NCBI RefSeq assembly: GCF_028640845.1
Contig: NC_080541.1
Location: 3,249,935 to 3,313,934, forward strand
DNA: 64,000 bases
Origin: Ahaetulla prasina
Taxonomy: Eukaryota; Chordata; Lepidosauria; Squamata; Colubridae
Reading direction: 5' to 3'
The notes below the pieces were generated by a model that saw only the letters and a list, made by a program, of their open reading frames with translations, was not told the origin of the DNA and made no database searches. Below, one piece after another: positions 41,906 through 52,114 of the stretch. The first letter of the stretch is position 1. Each line of letters starts with the position of its first letter. The position numbers and the translations under genes are program-made.

Positions 41906-42149
41906 TACTACTCCAAAAAAAAAAAAAAAAGTGATGTTATTAGCCATCAAGCCTCAAAAATACACTTTTCCCAAAAGGTTCCCACAATTTTGGCCACTAC
42001 TGTAGGAGGTGAGCTGAGGTTCCTGCCATCATTCTGCTAAACAACCAATCTCCACAATACTGTTACAACTATTTAGTAAGGCTGTATTACTATTCTTCTT
42101 CTCATCTTTCCTATTACCTATCTCCTTCTCTACTTATGACTATAACTTT

Positions 42150-42430
42150 GTTTTTGTTTTTTTGTTTTTTTTTAATTGCATTTATATCCCGCCCTTCTCC
42201 GAAGACTCAGGGCGACTTACACAGTGTTAAGCAATAGTCTTCATCCATTTTGTATATTATATACAAAGTCAACTTTATTGCCCCCAACAATCTGGGTCCT
42301 CATTTTACCTACCTTATAAAGGATGGAAGGCTGAGTCAACCTTGGGCCTGGTGGGACTTGAACTTGCAGTAATTGCAAGCAGCTGTGTTAATAACAGACA
42401 GACTTAGTCTGCTGAGCCACCAGAGGCCCT
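42150..42430 (-). mobile_element. Sauria-type tRNA SINE
   Basis: T run, CCGCCCTTCTCCGAAGACTC hairpin, then CTTGGGCCTGGTGGGACTTG with an altered B-box. Degenerate tRNA head near 42415. Confidence 0.82.
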
Positions 42431-42936
42431 TTGTTGCTTTGTAGCTGTATGATTTATATTGGTTTATTTAGTTTCCTAGTACGATTTATGACTATCAGTG
42501 TTGTATCTTATGACTATGATGAATGTATTTTTATGATGACTATGATCATGATTGATCACTTACAACTTTTATGTACTGTGAGAACTTATGCACCGAAGAC
42601 AAATTCCTTGTGCATCCAATCACACTTGGCCAATAAAGTATTCTATTATCTATTCCTAGACAATTATTCTTGGTAGAACTATGGCTTAATTTTGGAAATT
42701 GTCAAATCGTAAAGTGGTGAAAAGGACTTTGGAGGTCTTCTAGTCCAACCCTTGCCCAAGGCACTAGTCCTCAGTACTTTTTTATTTTATTTAAAAAAAA
42801 TACTGCTTCCTAGGAGTATGGTAAGCTGATTGAAGTCCTGCATGCTTTTCTCGATGCAAGTTAAACTGTGTTTTCTTTTCTGCAGCTCCCTCTTTGAGAG
42901 TCACAGTCAGCTTGTGTAAAATGGTTTATCCGTTTC

Positions 42937-42937
<1 letters not shown>

Positions 42938-43009
<72 letters not shown>

Positions 43010-43235
43010 TAATTTTTATACCGCCCTTCTCCCGAAGGACTCAGGGCGGTTAACAACCAGATAAAATAACAATAACATACAATACAATAAAACCAAAATT
43101 AAAAAACTTATTCAATTTAGGCAATAATTTAAAATACAATACATAAAATAAAACCCAATTTAAAATCCCATTTAAAATCCTATTAAATCCCATTTTTATG
43201 CCGGTCCTGCGCGAAAAAATAAATACGTCTTCAAT
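42938..43235 (-). mobile_element. (AAT)n and L2-like LINE 3' UTR
   Basis: About 24 AAT units (42938-43008) mark the 3' tail, followed by TTTTTATACCGCCCTTCTCCC and the inverse of the L2-like 3' UTR, ending at a TGCCGGTCCTGCGCG stretch. Confidence 0.75.
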
Positions 43236-43446
43236 AGAATTTTTTAACAATTTTATTGAGTGATAGAATATTATAAGCTACAAAATACAAAAGTAAATAG
43301 AAAAGCAGTAGGGAGGAAGAGGGGGAAGAGAAGTGAGGAAGGATAAGAAAAAAAAATGAAAGAAAAAGAAGCATTGACTTCCGACTCTCTCTGTTCCAAT
43401 AAAATATGGCCTTAATATCAAATCACGACTTTTTGCTTTTTCTATA

Positions 43447-43676
43447 ATAATATGGTGGCGCAGTGGTTAGAGTGCAGTACTGCAGGCTGCTTCTGCTGAC
43501 TGCTGGCTGCCTGCAATTTGGCAGTTCGAATCTCAGCAGTTCTCAAGGTTGACTCAGCCTTCCGTCCTTCCGAGGCGGGTAAAAATGAGGAGCCAGATTG
43601 TTGGGGGGCAAGAGGCTGACTCTAAATCGCTTAGAGAGGGCTGGAAAGCCCTGTGAAGCGGTATATAAGTCTATAA
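43447..43676 (+). mobile_element. Sauria-type tRNA SINE, second subtype
   Basis: TGGCGCAGTGGTTAGAGTGC is the A-box head and CAGTTCGAATCTC the B-box. The 3' part is GCTTAGAGAGGGCTGGAAAG, then GAAGCGGTATATAAGTCTA, without the CCGCCCTGAG hairpin of the other subtype. Confidence 0.85.
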
Positions 43677-44290
43677 CTGGTTCGGTTCTGCAACCCAACA
43701 AGAAAAACACAGACTTCAGAGGATAATTAGAACTGCAGAAAAAATAATTGCTACCAACCTGCCTTCCATTGAGGACCTGTATACTGCACGAATCAAGAAG
43801 AGGGCCGTGAAAATATTTACAGACTCCTCGCATCCAGGACATAAACTGTTTCAACTCCTACCCTCAAAACGACGCTATAGAGCACTGCACACCAGAACAA
43901 CTAGACACAAGAACAGTTTTTTCCCGAAGGCCATCACTCTGCTAAACAAATAATTCCATCAACACTGTCAGACTATTTACTGAATCTGCACTACTATTAA
44001 TCTTCTCATAGTTCCCATCACCAATCTCTTTCCATTTATGACTGTATGACTATAACTTGTTGCTGGCAATCCTTATGATTTATATTGATATATTGACCAT
44101 CAATTGTGTTGTAAATGTTTTACCTTGATGAACTTATCTTTTCTTTTATGTACCCTGAGAGCATATGCACCAAGACAAATTCCTTGTGTGTCCAATCACA
44201 CTTGGCCAATAAAAAATTCTATTCTATTCTATTCTATTCTATTCTATTCTATTCTATTCTATTCTATTCTATTCTATTCTATTCTAAGTG
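43677..44290 (+). mobile_element. Snake1/L3-like LINE 3' end with ATTCT tail
   Basis: The plus strand encodes TDFRG…, LPSIEDLYTARIKKRAVKIF, then TRHKNSFFPKAITLLNK and a stop. The 3' UTR ends CACTTGGCCAATAAAAAATT and passes directly into 13 ATTCT units (44217-44285). Best 3' end of this family in the window. Confidence 0.92.
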
Positions 44291-44339
44291 CTAGTGCTAA
44301 GTGGGAAGGGAGGGAGGGAGGAAGGAAGGAAGGAAGGAA

Positions 44340-44545
44340 GAGCTGTGGTGGTGCAGTGGTGAGACGGTAGTATTTCAGGTTAATTCTGCCAACTGCCAGG
44401 AGTTCAATCCCAACAGCCTTCCATCCTTCTGAGGTCAGTAAAATGAGGACCCAGATTGTTGGGGGCAAGAGGCTGACTCTGAAAACAGCTTAGAGAAGGC
44501 TGTAAAAGTACTATGAAGGGGGGTATATAAGTCTTAAGTGCTCTT
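44340..44545 (+). mobile_element. Sauria-type tRNA SINE, second subtype
   Basis: GTGGTGGTGCAGTGGTGAGAC head, AGTTCAATCCC B-box, and GGGTATATAAGTCTTAAGTG end. Same subtype as 43447-43676. Confidence 0.8.
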
Positions 44546-44559
44546 GCTATATACTTCTG

Positions 44560-45000
44560 TGTAATAAAATAAGAGTAATAATAGAAAACATGGAATAATT
44601 GAATAATGAAAGATTTCAGCTTTATATAAATATGTATCACTATTAGAAATATATAAGTTGGATTGAAAGTAATAATTATGACTAATGCTATTTGTCTTAT
44701 TTGCATTAGAATATAATAAAACGAGTAATCGTAAGAGAAAACATGTAATAATTGAATGAGGATAGATTGCAGCTTTATATAAATATGTATCACTATTGGA
44801 AATATAAGTTGGATTGAAAGTAATAATTATGACTAATGCTATTTGTCTTATTTGCATTAGAATATAATAAAACGAGTAATCATAAGAGAAAACATGGAAT
44901 ATTTGAAAGGATAGATTGCAGCTTTATATAAATATGTATCACTATTAGAAATATAAGTTGGATTGAAAGTAATAATTATGACTAATACTATTTGTCTTAT
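44560..45000. repeat. 150-bp satellite, left part of a split array
   Basis: Three units with ATAATAAAACGAGTAATC, GCAGCTTTATATAAATATGT and AAGTTGGATTGAAAGTAATA. The array continues at 48296-48765 on the other side of the L2-like LINE. Confidence 0.92.
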
Positions 45001-48000
45001 TTTTTATTTATTTATTTTATTTATTTTTCACATTTATATACCGCTCTATCTCCCTAGGGACTCAGGGCGGTTCACAGGCACATAAAAATACATATAAATA
45101 CGAACTAAAATAACAAATAAAAAACTTATTCCACATAGCCGAATTGTTAAAAACAATATAAATAATAAAACCCATTTAAAACCAGTAAATTTAAAATCTA
45201 ATCCAGTCCTGCGCAGATGAATAAGTGTGTTTTAAGCTCGCGACGGAAGGTTCGGAGGTCCGGAAGTTGACGAAGTCCTGGAGGGAGTTCGTTCCAGAGG
45301 GTGGGAGCCCCCACAGAGAAGGCCCTTCCCCTGGGTGTCGCCAGACGGCACTGCCTAGCTGACGGCACCCTGAGGAGTCCCTCTCTGTGAGAGCGCACGG
45401 GTCGGTGACAGGTATTCGGTAGCAGTAGGCGGTCCCGTAAATAGCCCGGCCCTATGCCATGGAGCGCTTTAAAGATTGTTACCAAAATCTTTTTTTTATA
45501 TAAAAAGTTTTTATTGGTCAAAAAAGATTTATGCAAATACATATCAGGTATGGTAATTTTTCATTTTTCTTATACATGATAAGAATTTTACTCAAAATTT
45601 TAAACACATACAACAGCCATATGGCAAGCAGGTGATACGAAGTAGCTAAGTTTCAATCTTACATCCGCCCCATGGTCTATAACCTCCCCTTCTTCAATTC
45701 CTGGGTCATCTAAATCCAGGAGGGCTTTGTGTTCCTCCACGTAGGCCGCAGCCTCCGCAATTGTACTAATTTTTTTCGTAATGCCCTCCCGGAAAATCAT
45801 CAATCCCTCTGGCATCAGCCATCTGAAGCCCACTCCCTTCTGGTACAATTTGCTTGATAAAAAGTAATATTTCTTTCTCATTTCACGTACCTGTCTGGGA
45901 ATCTGCCTCAGAATGGCTATCTCCCTGCCCCTATAAGTCAGTGCCCCACTCCTATGTTTTCTAAGAATTTAATTTAAGCGCTTTAAAGGTGGTCACCAAA
46001 ATCTTGAAGCGCACCCGGAAGGCCACAGGTAGCCAGTGCAGTCTGCGCAGGATAGGTGTCACAGAGCCAGGGCTCCCTCTATCACCAGCGCGCCGCATTC
46101 TGGACTAACTGAAGCCTCGGATGCCCCTCAAGGGAGCCCCATGTGAAACATTGCAGTAATCCAGGCGAGACTCACGAGGCGTGGTGACCGTGCATAAGGC
46201 ATCCCGGTCTAGAAAGGCGCAACTGGCGCACCAAGCGAACCTGGTGGAAAGCTCTCCTGGAGGCGGCCGTCAAATGATCTTCAAAAGACAGCCGTTCATC
46301 CAGGAGGGCGCCCAGGTTCGCACCCTCTCCATCGGGCCAATGACTCGCCCCAACAGTCAGCCGTGGACTCAGCTGACTGTACCGGGATGCCGGCATCCAC
46401 AGCCACTCTGTCTTGGAGGATTGAGCTTGAGCCTGTTTCTCCCCATCCAGACCCGTCGGCTTCCAAACACGGGACAGCACTTGATAGCTTCATTGGGGTG
46501 GCCCGGTGTGGAAAATACAGCTGGGTGTCATCAGCGTACAGCTGGTACCTCACACGAAGCCACTGATGATCTCACCCAGCGGCTTCATATAGATGTTGAA
46601 CAGAAGGCGAGAGAATCGACCCTGCGGCACCACAAGTGAGGCGCCTTGGGGTGACCTCTGCCCCCTGTCAACACCGTCTGCGACGGTCGGAGAGATAGGA
46701 GGAGAACCACCGATGAGCGGTGCCTCCACTCCCAATCCCTCCAACCGGCGCAGCAGGATACCATGGTCGATGGTATCAAAAGCCGCTGAGAGGTCTAATA
46801 GGACCAGGGCAGAGGAACAACCCCTATCCCTGGCCCTCCAGAGATCATCCACCAACGCGACCAAAGCCGTCTCAGTGCTGTAACCGGGCCGGAAACCGGA
46901 CTGGAGCAGGTCTAGATAGACAGTTTCATCCAGGTGCAGAAACTGATATGCCACCATACTCTCTACAACCTTCGCCGCGAGCGGGTTGGAGACGACGATA
47001 ATTACCTAAAACAGCGGGTCAGGAAGGCTTCTTGAGGAGGGCCTCACCACCGCCTCTTTCAAGGCGGCGGAAGACTCCCTCCAACAAGGAAGCACTCGTA
47101 ATCGCCTGGAGCCAGCCTCGTGTCACCTCCTGGTGGCCAGCACCAACCAGGAGGGCACGGGTCCAATAAACACGTGGTGGCATTCAACCTACCCAACAAC
47201 CTGTCCATGTCCTCGGAGCCACAGGGTCAAACTCATCCCAGACAATATCACCAAGACCACCCTCAGGCGCCCCATCTGAATCGCCGCAATTTTGGTCCAG
47301 ACCGTCCGAGCTGAGCGATTTTATCGTATAGATAACCGTTAAACTCCTCAGCACGTCCCTGCAGCGGGTCATCCCGCTCCCCTGGTGAAGGAGGCGGGTC
47401 ACCCAGGCAGGGCGGCTGGGCGGTTATCTGCCGGCGCAATGAGGGAGGAGGCGTAGCAATGCCTCGCTTCCCTCAGTGCCACTAGGTAGGTCTAGTATAG
47501 GACCTAACTAGTGTCCGATCAGCCTCTGAGCGGCTAGACCTCCAGGAGCTCTCTAGGCGTCTTCTCCGGCGTTTCATCCCCTCAGCTCCTCGGAGAACCA
47601 AGGGCGGTTGGGATCTGCGCGGGTCAGAGGCCGCAGAGGCATGACACGGTCTAAAGCCCCAGCCGCAGCCCGTTCCCAGGCTGCGGCTAGTTCCTCTGCC
47701 GTGCCGTGAGCCAGACCCTCAGGAAGTGGCCCAAGCTCCGTCCGGAACCTCTCCGGGTCCATCAGGCGCCTGGGGCGGAACCAACGTAGTGGTTCCGTCT
47801 CCCTGCGGTGTTGAGTAGCGGTCAGAAAGTCCAGGCGAAGGAGAGAGTGATCTGACCATGACAAAGGTTCTGTGACTACATCTCTCAAGTCCAGATCCTT
47901 CAACCACTGACCAGAGATAAAAATAAGGTCCAGTGTGCCTCCCCCGATGTGAGTGGGGCCATCCACTACTTGAGTCAGGTCCAAGGCCGTCATGGAAGCC

Positions 48001-48293
48001 ATGAACTCCCGAGCCACTGTTGATGACGAGCCGGTAGATGGCAAGTTAAAGTCCCCCATGACTAAAAGTCTGGGGGTCTCCACTGCCACCCCGGCAAGCA
48101 CCTCCAGGAGCTCGGGCAGGGCGGCTGTCACGCAGCAAGGAGCCAGGTACGTGACCAGCAAGCCCATCTGACACCTATGACCCCATCTCACAAAGAGGGA
48201 TTCACACCCGGCAATCTGAGGTACAGTGGTCTCCCTCGGCTCTAGACTCTCTTTAATAACAACCGCCACCCCCCCACCCCTACCCTATTCTAA
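45001..48293 (-). pseudogene. L2-like LINE, nearly complete ORF2 but broken
   Basis: On the minus strand, from high to low coordinates: endonuclease (48269-47574: LLVMGDFNLPST, TLDLIFIS, WSDHSLLRL), RT (46957-46550: SGFRPGYSTETALVALVDDL, LSAAFDTIDHGILL), the catalytic YADDTQLYF (about 46540), a thumb part (LLDERLSFEDHL), then the C-terminus (45542-45198: [35 protein letters not shown]) and a 3' UTR with the CCGCCCTGAGTC hairpin. Stops and frameshifts separate the parts and a 485-bp L1 fragment (45492-45976) is inserted. The 'GFRPGYSTETAL…AFDTIDH' style suggests the L2 clade. It lies in a TOP1MT intron, antisense to the gene. Confidence 0.88.
45492..45976 (-). mobile_element. L1 ORF1 3' fragment with long target duplication
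   Basis: The minus-strand ORF has QIPRQVREMRKKYYFLSSKL and GFRWLMPEGLMIFREG, the RRM/C-terminal domain of L1 ORF1p. About 60 bp after the ORF the element ends in an A-rich tail (T run at 45491-45498 on the plus strand), with no ORF2. AGCGCTTTAAAG…ACCAAAATCTT flanks both sides (45463-45491 and 45977-46005, 29 bp, 3 mismatches). Confidence 0.82.
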
Positions 48294-48295
48294 TT

Positions 48296-48765
48296 TGTAT
48301 TAGAATATAATAAAACGAGTAATCATAAGAGAAAACATGGAATATTTGAAAGGATAGATTGCAGCTTTATATAAATATGTATCACTATTAGAAATATAAG
48401 TTGGATTGAAAGTAATAATTACCACTAATGCTATTAATCTTACTTGTATTAGAAGATAATAAATTAAGTAATAAGAGAAAACATGGAATAATTGAATAAT
48501 GAAAGATTGCAGCTTTATATAAATATGTATTACTATTAGAAATATATAAGTTGGATTGAAAGTAATAATTACGAATAATGCTATTTGTCTTATTTTAGAA
48601 TATAATAAAACGAGTGCGATCATAAGAGAAAACATGGAATAATTGAATGAGGATAGATCGCAACTTTATATAAATATGTATTATTATTAGAAATATATAA
48701 GTTGGATTGAAAGTAATAACTACGACTAATGCTGTTAATCTTATTTGCATTAGAATGTGTGAAAC
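48296..48765. repeat. 150-bp satellite, right part of a split array
   Basis: Three further units of the array at 44560-45000. The last unit stops about 80 bp before the TOP1MT exon at 48844. Confidence 0.92.
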
Positions 48766-48843
48766 CCAGGTGCCACATAAAACCATACACCCTAGAGATT
48801 CTTCTCGGAGGACATTAACACTTTCTGAATTTCTTCTCGACAG

Positions 48844-48959
48844 GTGGGAAGAGGAGAAACGAGACGATGGGGTCAAATGGCATAAGTTACACCACAAAGG
48901 ACCCTACTTTGCTCCACCCTACGAGCCTCTGCCAAACTCCGTCAAGTTCTACTACAATG
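48844..48959 (+). CDS. TOP1MT: TOP1MT core exon (start of the DNA-binding cap)
   Basis: Acceptor TTCTTCTCGACAG, donor GTAGGT at 48960. It encodes WEEEKRDDGVKWHKL, then GPYFAPPYEPLPNSVKFYYN, the first conserved stretch of eukaryotic topoisomerase IB (core subdomain II entry). KGPYFAPPYEPLP is the TOP1MT form (TOP1 has KGPVFAPPYEPLP). The exon begins by completing a Trp codon and ends in phase 1. Alternative presequence exons, as in mammals, would have to join here in phase 2. Confidence 0.95.
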
Positions 48960-49065
48960 GTAGGTGGTCTTCTCTGGATTTGCATCCAAGGTGGAGTCGC
49001 AAAGGTACTTTTTCAGGAAGCGCCTTTGGGACAATCATGACCTGGATGACTGAGAATCTCTACAG

Positions 49066-49186
49066 CAGAGGTCTTCAAACTTGGCAGCTTTAAGACTTGT
49101 GGACGTCAACTCCCAGTATTCTCCAGCCAGCTATGCTGGGAGTTGACGTCCACAAGTCTTAAAGCTGCCAAGTTTGAAGACCTCTG
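49066..49186. mobile_element. Foldback hAT MITE, perfect 8-bp duplication
   Basis: CAGAGGTCTTCAAACTTGGC and inverse, flanked by CTCTACAG (49058-49065, 49187-49194). It sits in a 378-bp intron between two TOP1MT exons, about a third of the intron length. Confidence 0.93.
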
Positions 49187-49337
49187 CTCTACAGAGATCC
49201 AAGGTGGAGGAGAAGCTTGGTGTGGTGGCATCTCTTGAGCTTCTAGGTGGGTGGAGAGAAGAGCTGGCCCTTACTGGGATGGAAGGATAGCCATGACCCC
49301 CACCTGATCACTGCATGGTCACCCCCTCCTGTTGCAG

Positions 49338-49459
49338 GCAGGCCTATGAAACTCAGCCGGGCCACCGAGGAAGTGGCGACGTTTTTCGCCAAGATGCTGG
49401 ATCACGATTTTGCACGCAAGAAGATTTTCCGGGACAACTTTTTCTGTGACTGGTTGCAG
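49338..49459 (+). CDS. TOP1MT: TOP1MT core exon
   Basis: CCTCCTGTTGCAG is the acceptor; the donor GTATCC at 49460 is weak. The encoded part is GRPMKLSRATEEVATFFAKM then LDHDFARKKIFRDNFFCDW and LQ. 'AEEVATF(F/Y)…MLDHE(Y)' is a signature of topoisomerase IB. GRP before MKLS agrees with TOP1MT (GRPVRLS) rather than TOP1 (GKVMKLS). A second AG four bases downstream would break the frame, so 49338 is the start. Confidence 0.95.
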
Positions 49460-49585
49460 GTATCCACCGGGAGTGGGGTGAGGGCTATTTGGGAGATTAT
49501 TATAGGGGAAGTGCCCCTCCCTCCCTTCCAAAAGCAGAATGATGGAAAGGTGGAAGTGACCGGTAGGAAGATGAGATTGCTTAGG

Positions 49586-49762
49586 ACAGAGTGTCCAAAC
49601 TTGGCAACTTTAAGATTTGTGGACTTCAATGCCCAGAATTCAACTTTAAAGACTTGTGGACTTCAACTCCCAGAATTCCCCAGGCAGCCAACTGGGGAAT
49701 TCTGGGAATTGGAAGTCCACAAGTCTTAAATTTGCGAAGTTTGGACACCCCTGGGATAGGAA
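49586..49762. mobile_element. Degenerate foldback hAT MITE with a repeated arm
   Basis: CAGAGTGTCCAAACTTGGC to its inverse. The left arm contains AACTTTAAGA…GTGGACTTCAA twice, so it has an internal duplication. Confidence 0.75.
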
Positions 49763-49799
49763 ATCCCTCTTGGTAATTCTGTCTTTTATATCTGCTTCT

Positions 49800-50205
49800 T
49801 CAAGTGATTATACTGGCTAGGGGATTCTGGGCATTGAAGCCCACACTTCTCAAAGTAGTGATGCTGGCTAGGCCAATTCTGGGAATGAAAGTCCATACTT
49901 CTTAAAGTAAGGCATGCTGTCTGTGGAATTCTGGGAATTGAAGTCCACATTGCTTAAAGTAGCTATGTTGCAGAGGGAATTCTGGGAATTGAAGTCCACA
50001 TTGCTTAAAGTAGCTATGTTGCAGAGGGAATTCTGGGAATTGAAGTCTCCACACTTGAAGTTGCCCTGCCTGCTGGAGGATTCTGGGAATTGAAATCCAT
50101 ACTTCTTAAAATAAGCCATGCTATCTGGGGACTTCTGGGAGTTGAAGTCCACATTGCTTAAAGAAGCCATGTTCCACGGGGAATTCTGGGAATTGAAGTC
50201 TGTAC
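49800..50205. repeat. Minisatellite of MITE-arm units, about 55 bp each
   Basis: About seven units of TTCTGGGAATTGAAGTCCAC plus TTGCTTAAAGTAGCTATGTT. Related to but distinct from the 47-bp array at 38085-39020. Confidence 0.88.
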
Positions 50206-50207
50206 TT

Positions 50208-50475
50208 TTTTTTTTAATTTGCATTTATATCCCGCCCTTCTCCGAAGACTCAGGGCGGCTTACACTATGTTAGCAATAGTCTTCATTCTATTTGTATATT
50301 TATATACAAAGTCAACTTATTGCCCCCAACAATCTGGGTCCTCATTTTACCGACCTTATAAAGGATGGAAGGCTGAGTCAACCTTGGGCCTGGTGGGACT
50401 TGAACCTGCAGTAATTGCAAGCAGCTGCTGTTAATAACAGACTGTCTTACCAGTCTGAGCCACAGAGCCCTACTT
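50208..50475 (-). mobile_element. Sauria-type tRNA SINE
   Basis: T run, CCGCCCTTCTCCGAAGACTC hairpin, GGATGGAAGGCTGAGTCAAC, then a decayed head near 50465. It is inserted in the minisatellite at 49800-50205, whose next unit follows at 50485. Confidence 0.85.
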
Positions 50476-50559
50476 AAACTTGACCTGCCTGCTGGAGGAT
50501 TCTGGGAGATGCAGTACATACTTCTTATGTTGCCAAGATTGAGAAATTATGGTTTAGAA

Positions 50560-50695
50560 CAGAGGTCACCAACCTTGGCAACTTTAAGCCTGGAGGACTT
50601 CAACTCCCAGAATTCCCCAGCCAGCTTTGCTGGCTGCGGAATTCTGGGAGTTGGAAGTCCTCCAGGCTTAAAGTTGCCAAGGTTGGCGACCCCTG
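50560..50695. mobile_element. Foldback hAT MITE, perfect 8-bp duplication
   Basis: CAGAGGTCACCAACCTTGGC and inverse ending CGACCCCTG, flanked by GTTTAGAA (50552-50559 and 50696-50703). It ends 90 bp before the next TOP1MT exon. Confidence 0.93.
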
Positions 50696-50784
50696 GTTTA
50701 GAAGGTACCTTATTGAGGACAACTTGTTTTCTAAGTCATGTACAACTTTAGCACTTTAGATGGCCTCCTCCTTCTCCTGCGTAG

Positions 50785-50907
50785 GTCATGACTCCTCAGG
50801 AAAGGAAGAAAATCAAAGACCTGAAGAGGTGCGATTTCAGCGACATCCATAACTATTTTCTGGAAAAGCAAGAAGCCCAGAAGGCTTTGTCCAAGGAAGC
50901 GAAACAG
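50785..50907 (+). CDS. TOP1MT: TOP1MT core exon
   Basis: The acceptor CTTCTCCTGCGTAG has the unusual but allowed G before TAG; the donor is GTACAG at 50908. Phase 0 at both ends, 41 codons: VMTPQERKKIKDLKRCDFSD, then IHNYFLEKQEAQKALSKEAK and Q. 'CDF(S/T)(D/E)IH(N/R)YF' is closer to human TOP1MT (CDFTEIHRYF) than to TOP1 (CDFTQMSQYF). Confidence 0.95.
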
Positions 50908-51239
50908 GTACAGACACGATTGACGTTGGTACAACCTGAGGTAACGGTAACCGGGTTGGAAGGGACCTTGGAGGTCATCTAGTCCAACCGCCCCCCCTGC
51001 TCACGCAAGGAGACCGGTACTAGGGATTCGAACCGCTTCTTCACTCCTTGTTGGAACTCTGAAGGAAGTCTAGTTTTGATTCTGCTCTCTATTTTATGTG
51101 CAAGTAGATGTTTATATGCAACAGTCAAAGAGTAAACAACAGCCTAATCAAGGAATCACGAAAGAAACCGCAGTGTGACAGGGCAAGCCACAAGTATAGG
51201 AACAGAGGAACAAGTATAGGAACAGAGAATTAAACTCAC

Positions 51240-51340
51240 TCCCTTCTAACACTGATGATGTTACCTAGTTGGGTAATGAAATATCTGCAAGGGAGCACAA
51301 AGAGCCCCACATTCCTCCTCCTCCTCCTCCTCCATAGACC
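51240..51340. repeat. One minisatellite unit of the TTTTCTTGCAGACGTTTC family
   Basis: CACTGATGATGTTACCTAGTT, then GGGTAATGAAATATCTGCAAG and a CTC tract. CR1 3' tails lie on both sides (50955-51000 and 51386-51435). Confidence 0.75.
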
Positions 51341-51747
51341 ACATTCCCTGTAACACTGATGATGTTTCCTAGTTGGATTATAACAGATTAACAGAGTTGG
51401 AAGGGACCTTGTAGGTCATCTAGTCCAACCCCAATCATGAAACGCCTACAAGAAAACAACCAAGCTCTGAGAGCCAACAAGGACCCCATAATTCTCCTCT
51501 TCCTCATTGTCCTCCGCCGCCACCACCAGGAAGGGCATCCGGCCAGTCAACACTTAGCTCCATTCAGTTGCCCAGACTCGACCCCGCAAGGGATTATGGG
51601 GTTGTTAAAAGAGGATGATGAGTGATTCACTTAACAGTTGAGGCAAGCAAGGTTCTAAAATGGAGCAAACTCATTTAACCAACGTTTCACTTGGTTGTAA
51701 GTCGAGGACTGTCTGTAATGGCTTGTTTTTGTCCATCCTTTTGATAG

Positions 51748-51935
51748 AGGCTGAAAGAGGAGGCAGAAAGGATCCAAGAGGAATATGGTTACTGCGTAAT
51801 TGACGGGCATCGGGAGAAGATCGGGAACTTCAAGACCGAGCCTCCGGGTTTATTCCGGGGCCGTGGGGATCACCCCAAAATGGGGATGCTGAAGAAGAGG
51901 ATAATGCCAGAAGACGTCATCATCAATTGTAGCAA
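51748..51935 (+). CDS. TOP1MT: TOP1MT core exon
   Basis: Acceptor TTGATAG (only the first of two AGs keeps frame), donor GTGAGT at 51936. It encodes [20 protein letters not shown], then [20 protein letters not shown] and [20 protein letters not shown]. '[10 protein letters not shown](D/N)HPKMGMLK' is nearly invariant in eukaryotic topoisomerase IB and contacts DNA. 'GYC(V/I)(I/L)DGH' with GNFK agrees with TOP1MT. It ends two bases into a Lys codon completed by the next exon. Confidence 0.97.
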
Positions 51936-52114
51936 GTGAGTCTGGGATCGGGTCCATGGCAGCGTTTCTGAGCCTTGGCAAATTTTAGGATGGGTGGACT
52001 TCAACTCCCAGAATTCCCCAGGAAGCGTGCTTTAAGATTGACAGCGGACTTCATGTTCTCCCCTCCTCTCCCCTCCTTATTTAAAAATTCTGTTCTGGTT
52101 CTGTTTTGTTAATT

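Larger units (their letters stand above)
41033..42002 (+). mobile_element. Tc1-type element, internally deleted, with two nested insertions
   Basis: CAGTAGCAGCCAAAATTGTGG to its inverse. The transposase C-terminus is frameshifted (WNGLGIAQTFTQWKI-like). A hAT MITE at 41217-41393 and a SINE at about 41728-41905 are inserted, so the Tc1 copy is the oldest of the three. Confidence 0.85.

Noticed and set aside
46181..47314. Plus-strand ORFs of 60-150 codons
   Set aside because: They are the antisense of the L2-like LINE reverse transcriptase, whose motifs are clear on the minus strand.
49312..49345. Alternative acceptor (second GCAG at 49338-49341) for the TOP1MT exon
   Set aside because: It would remove four bases and shift the frame; the first AG gives GRPMKLS, which matches the family.
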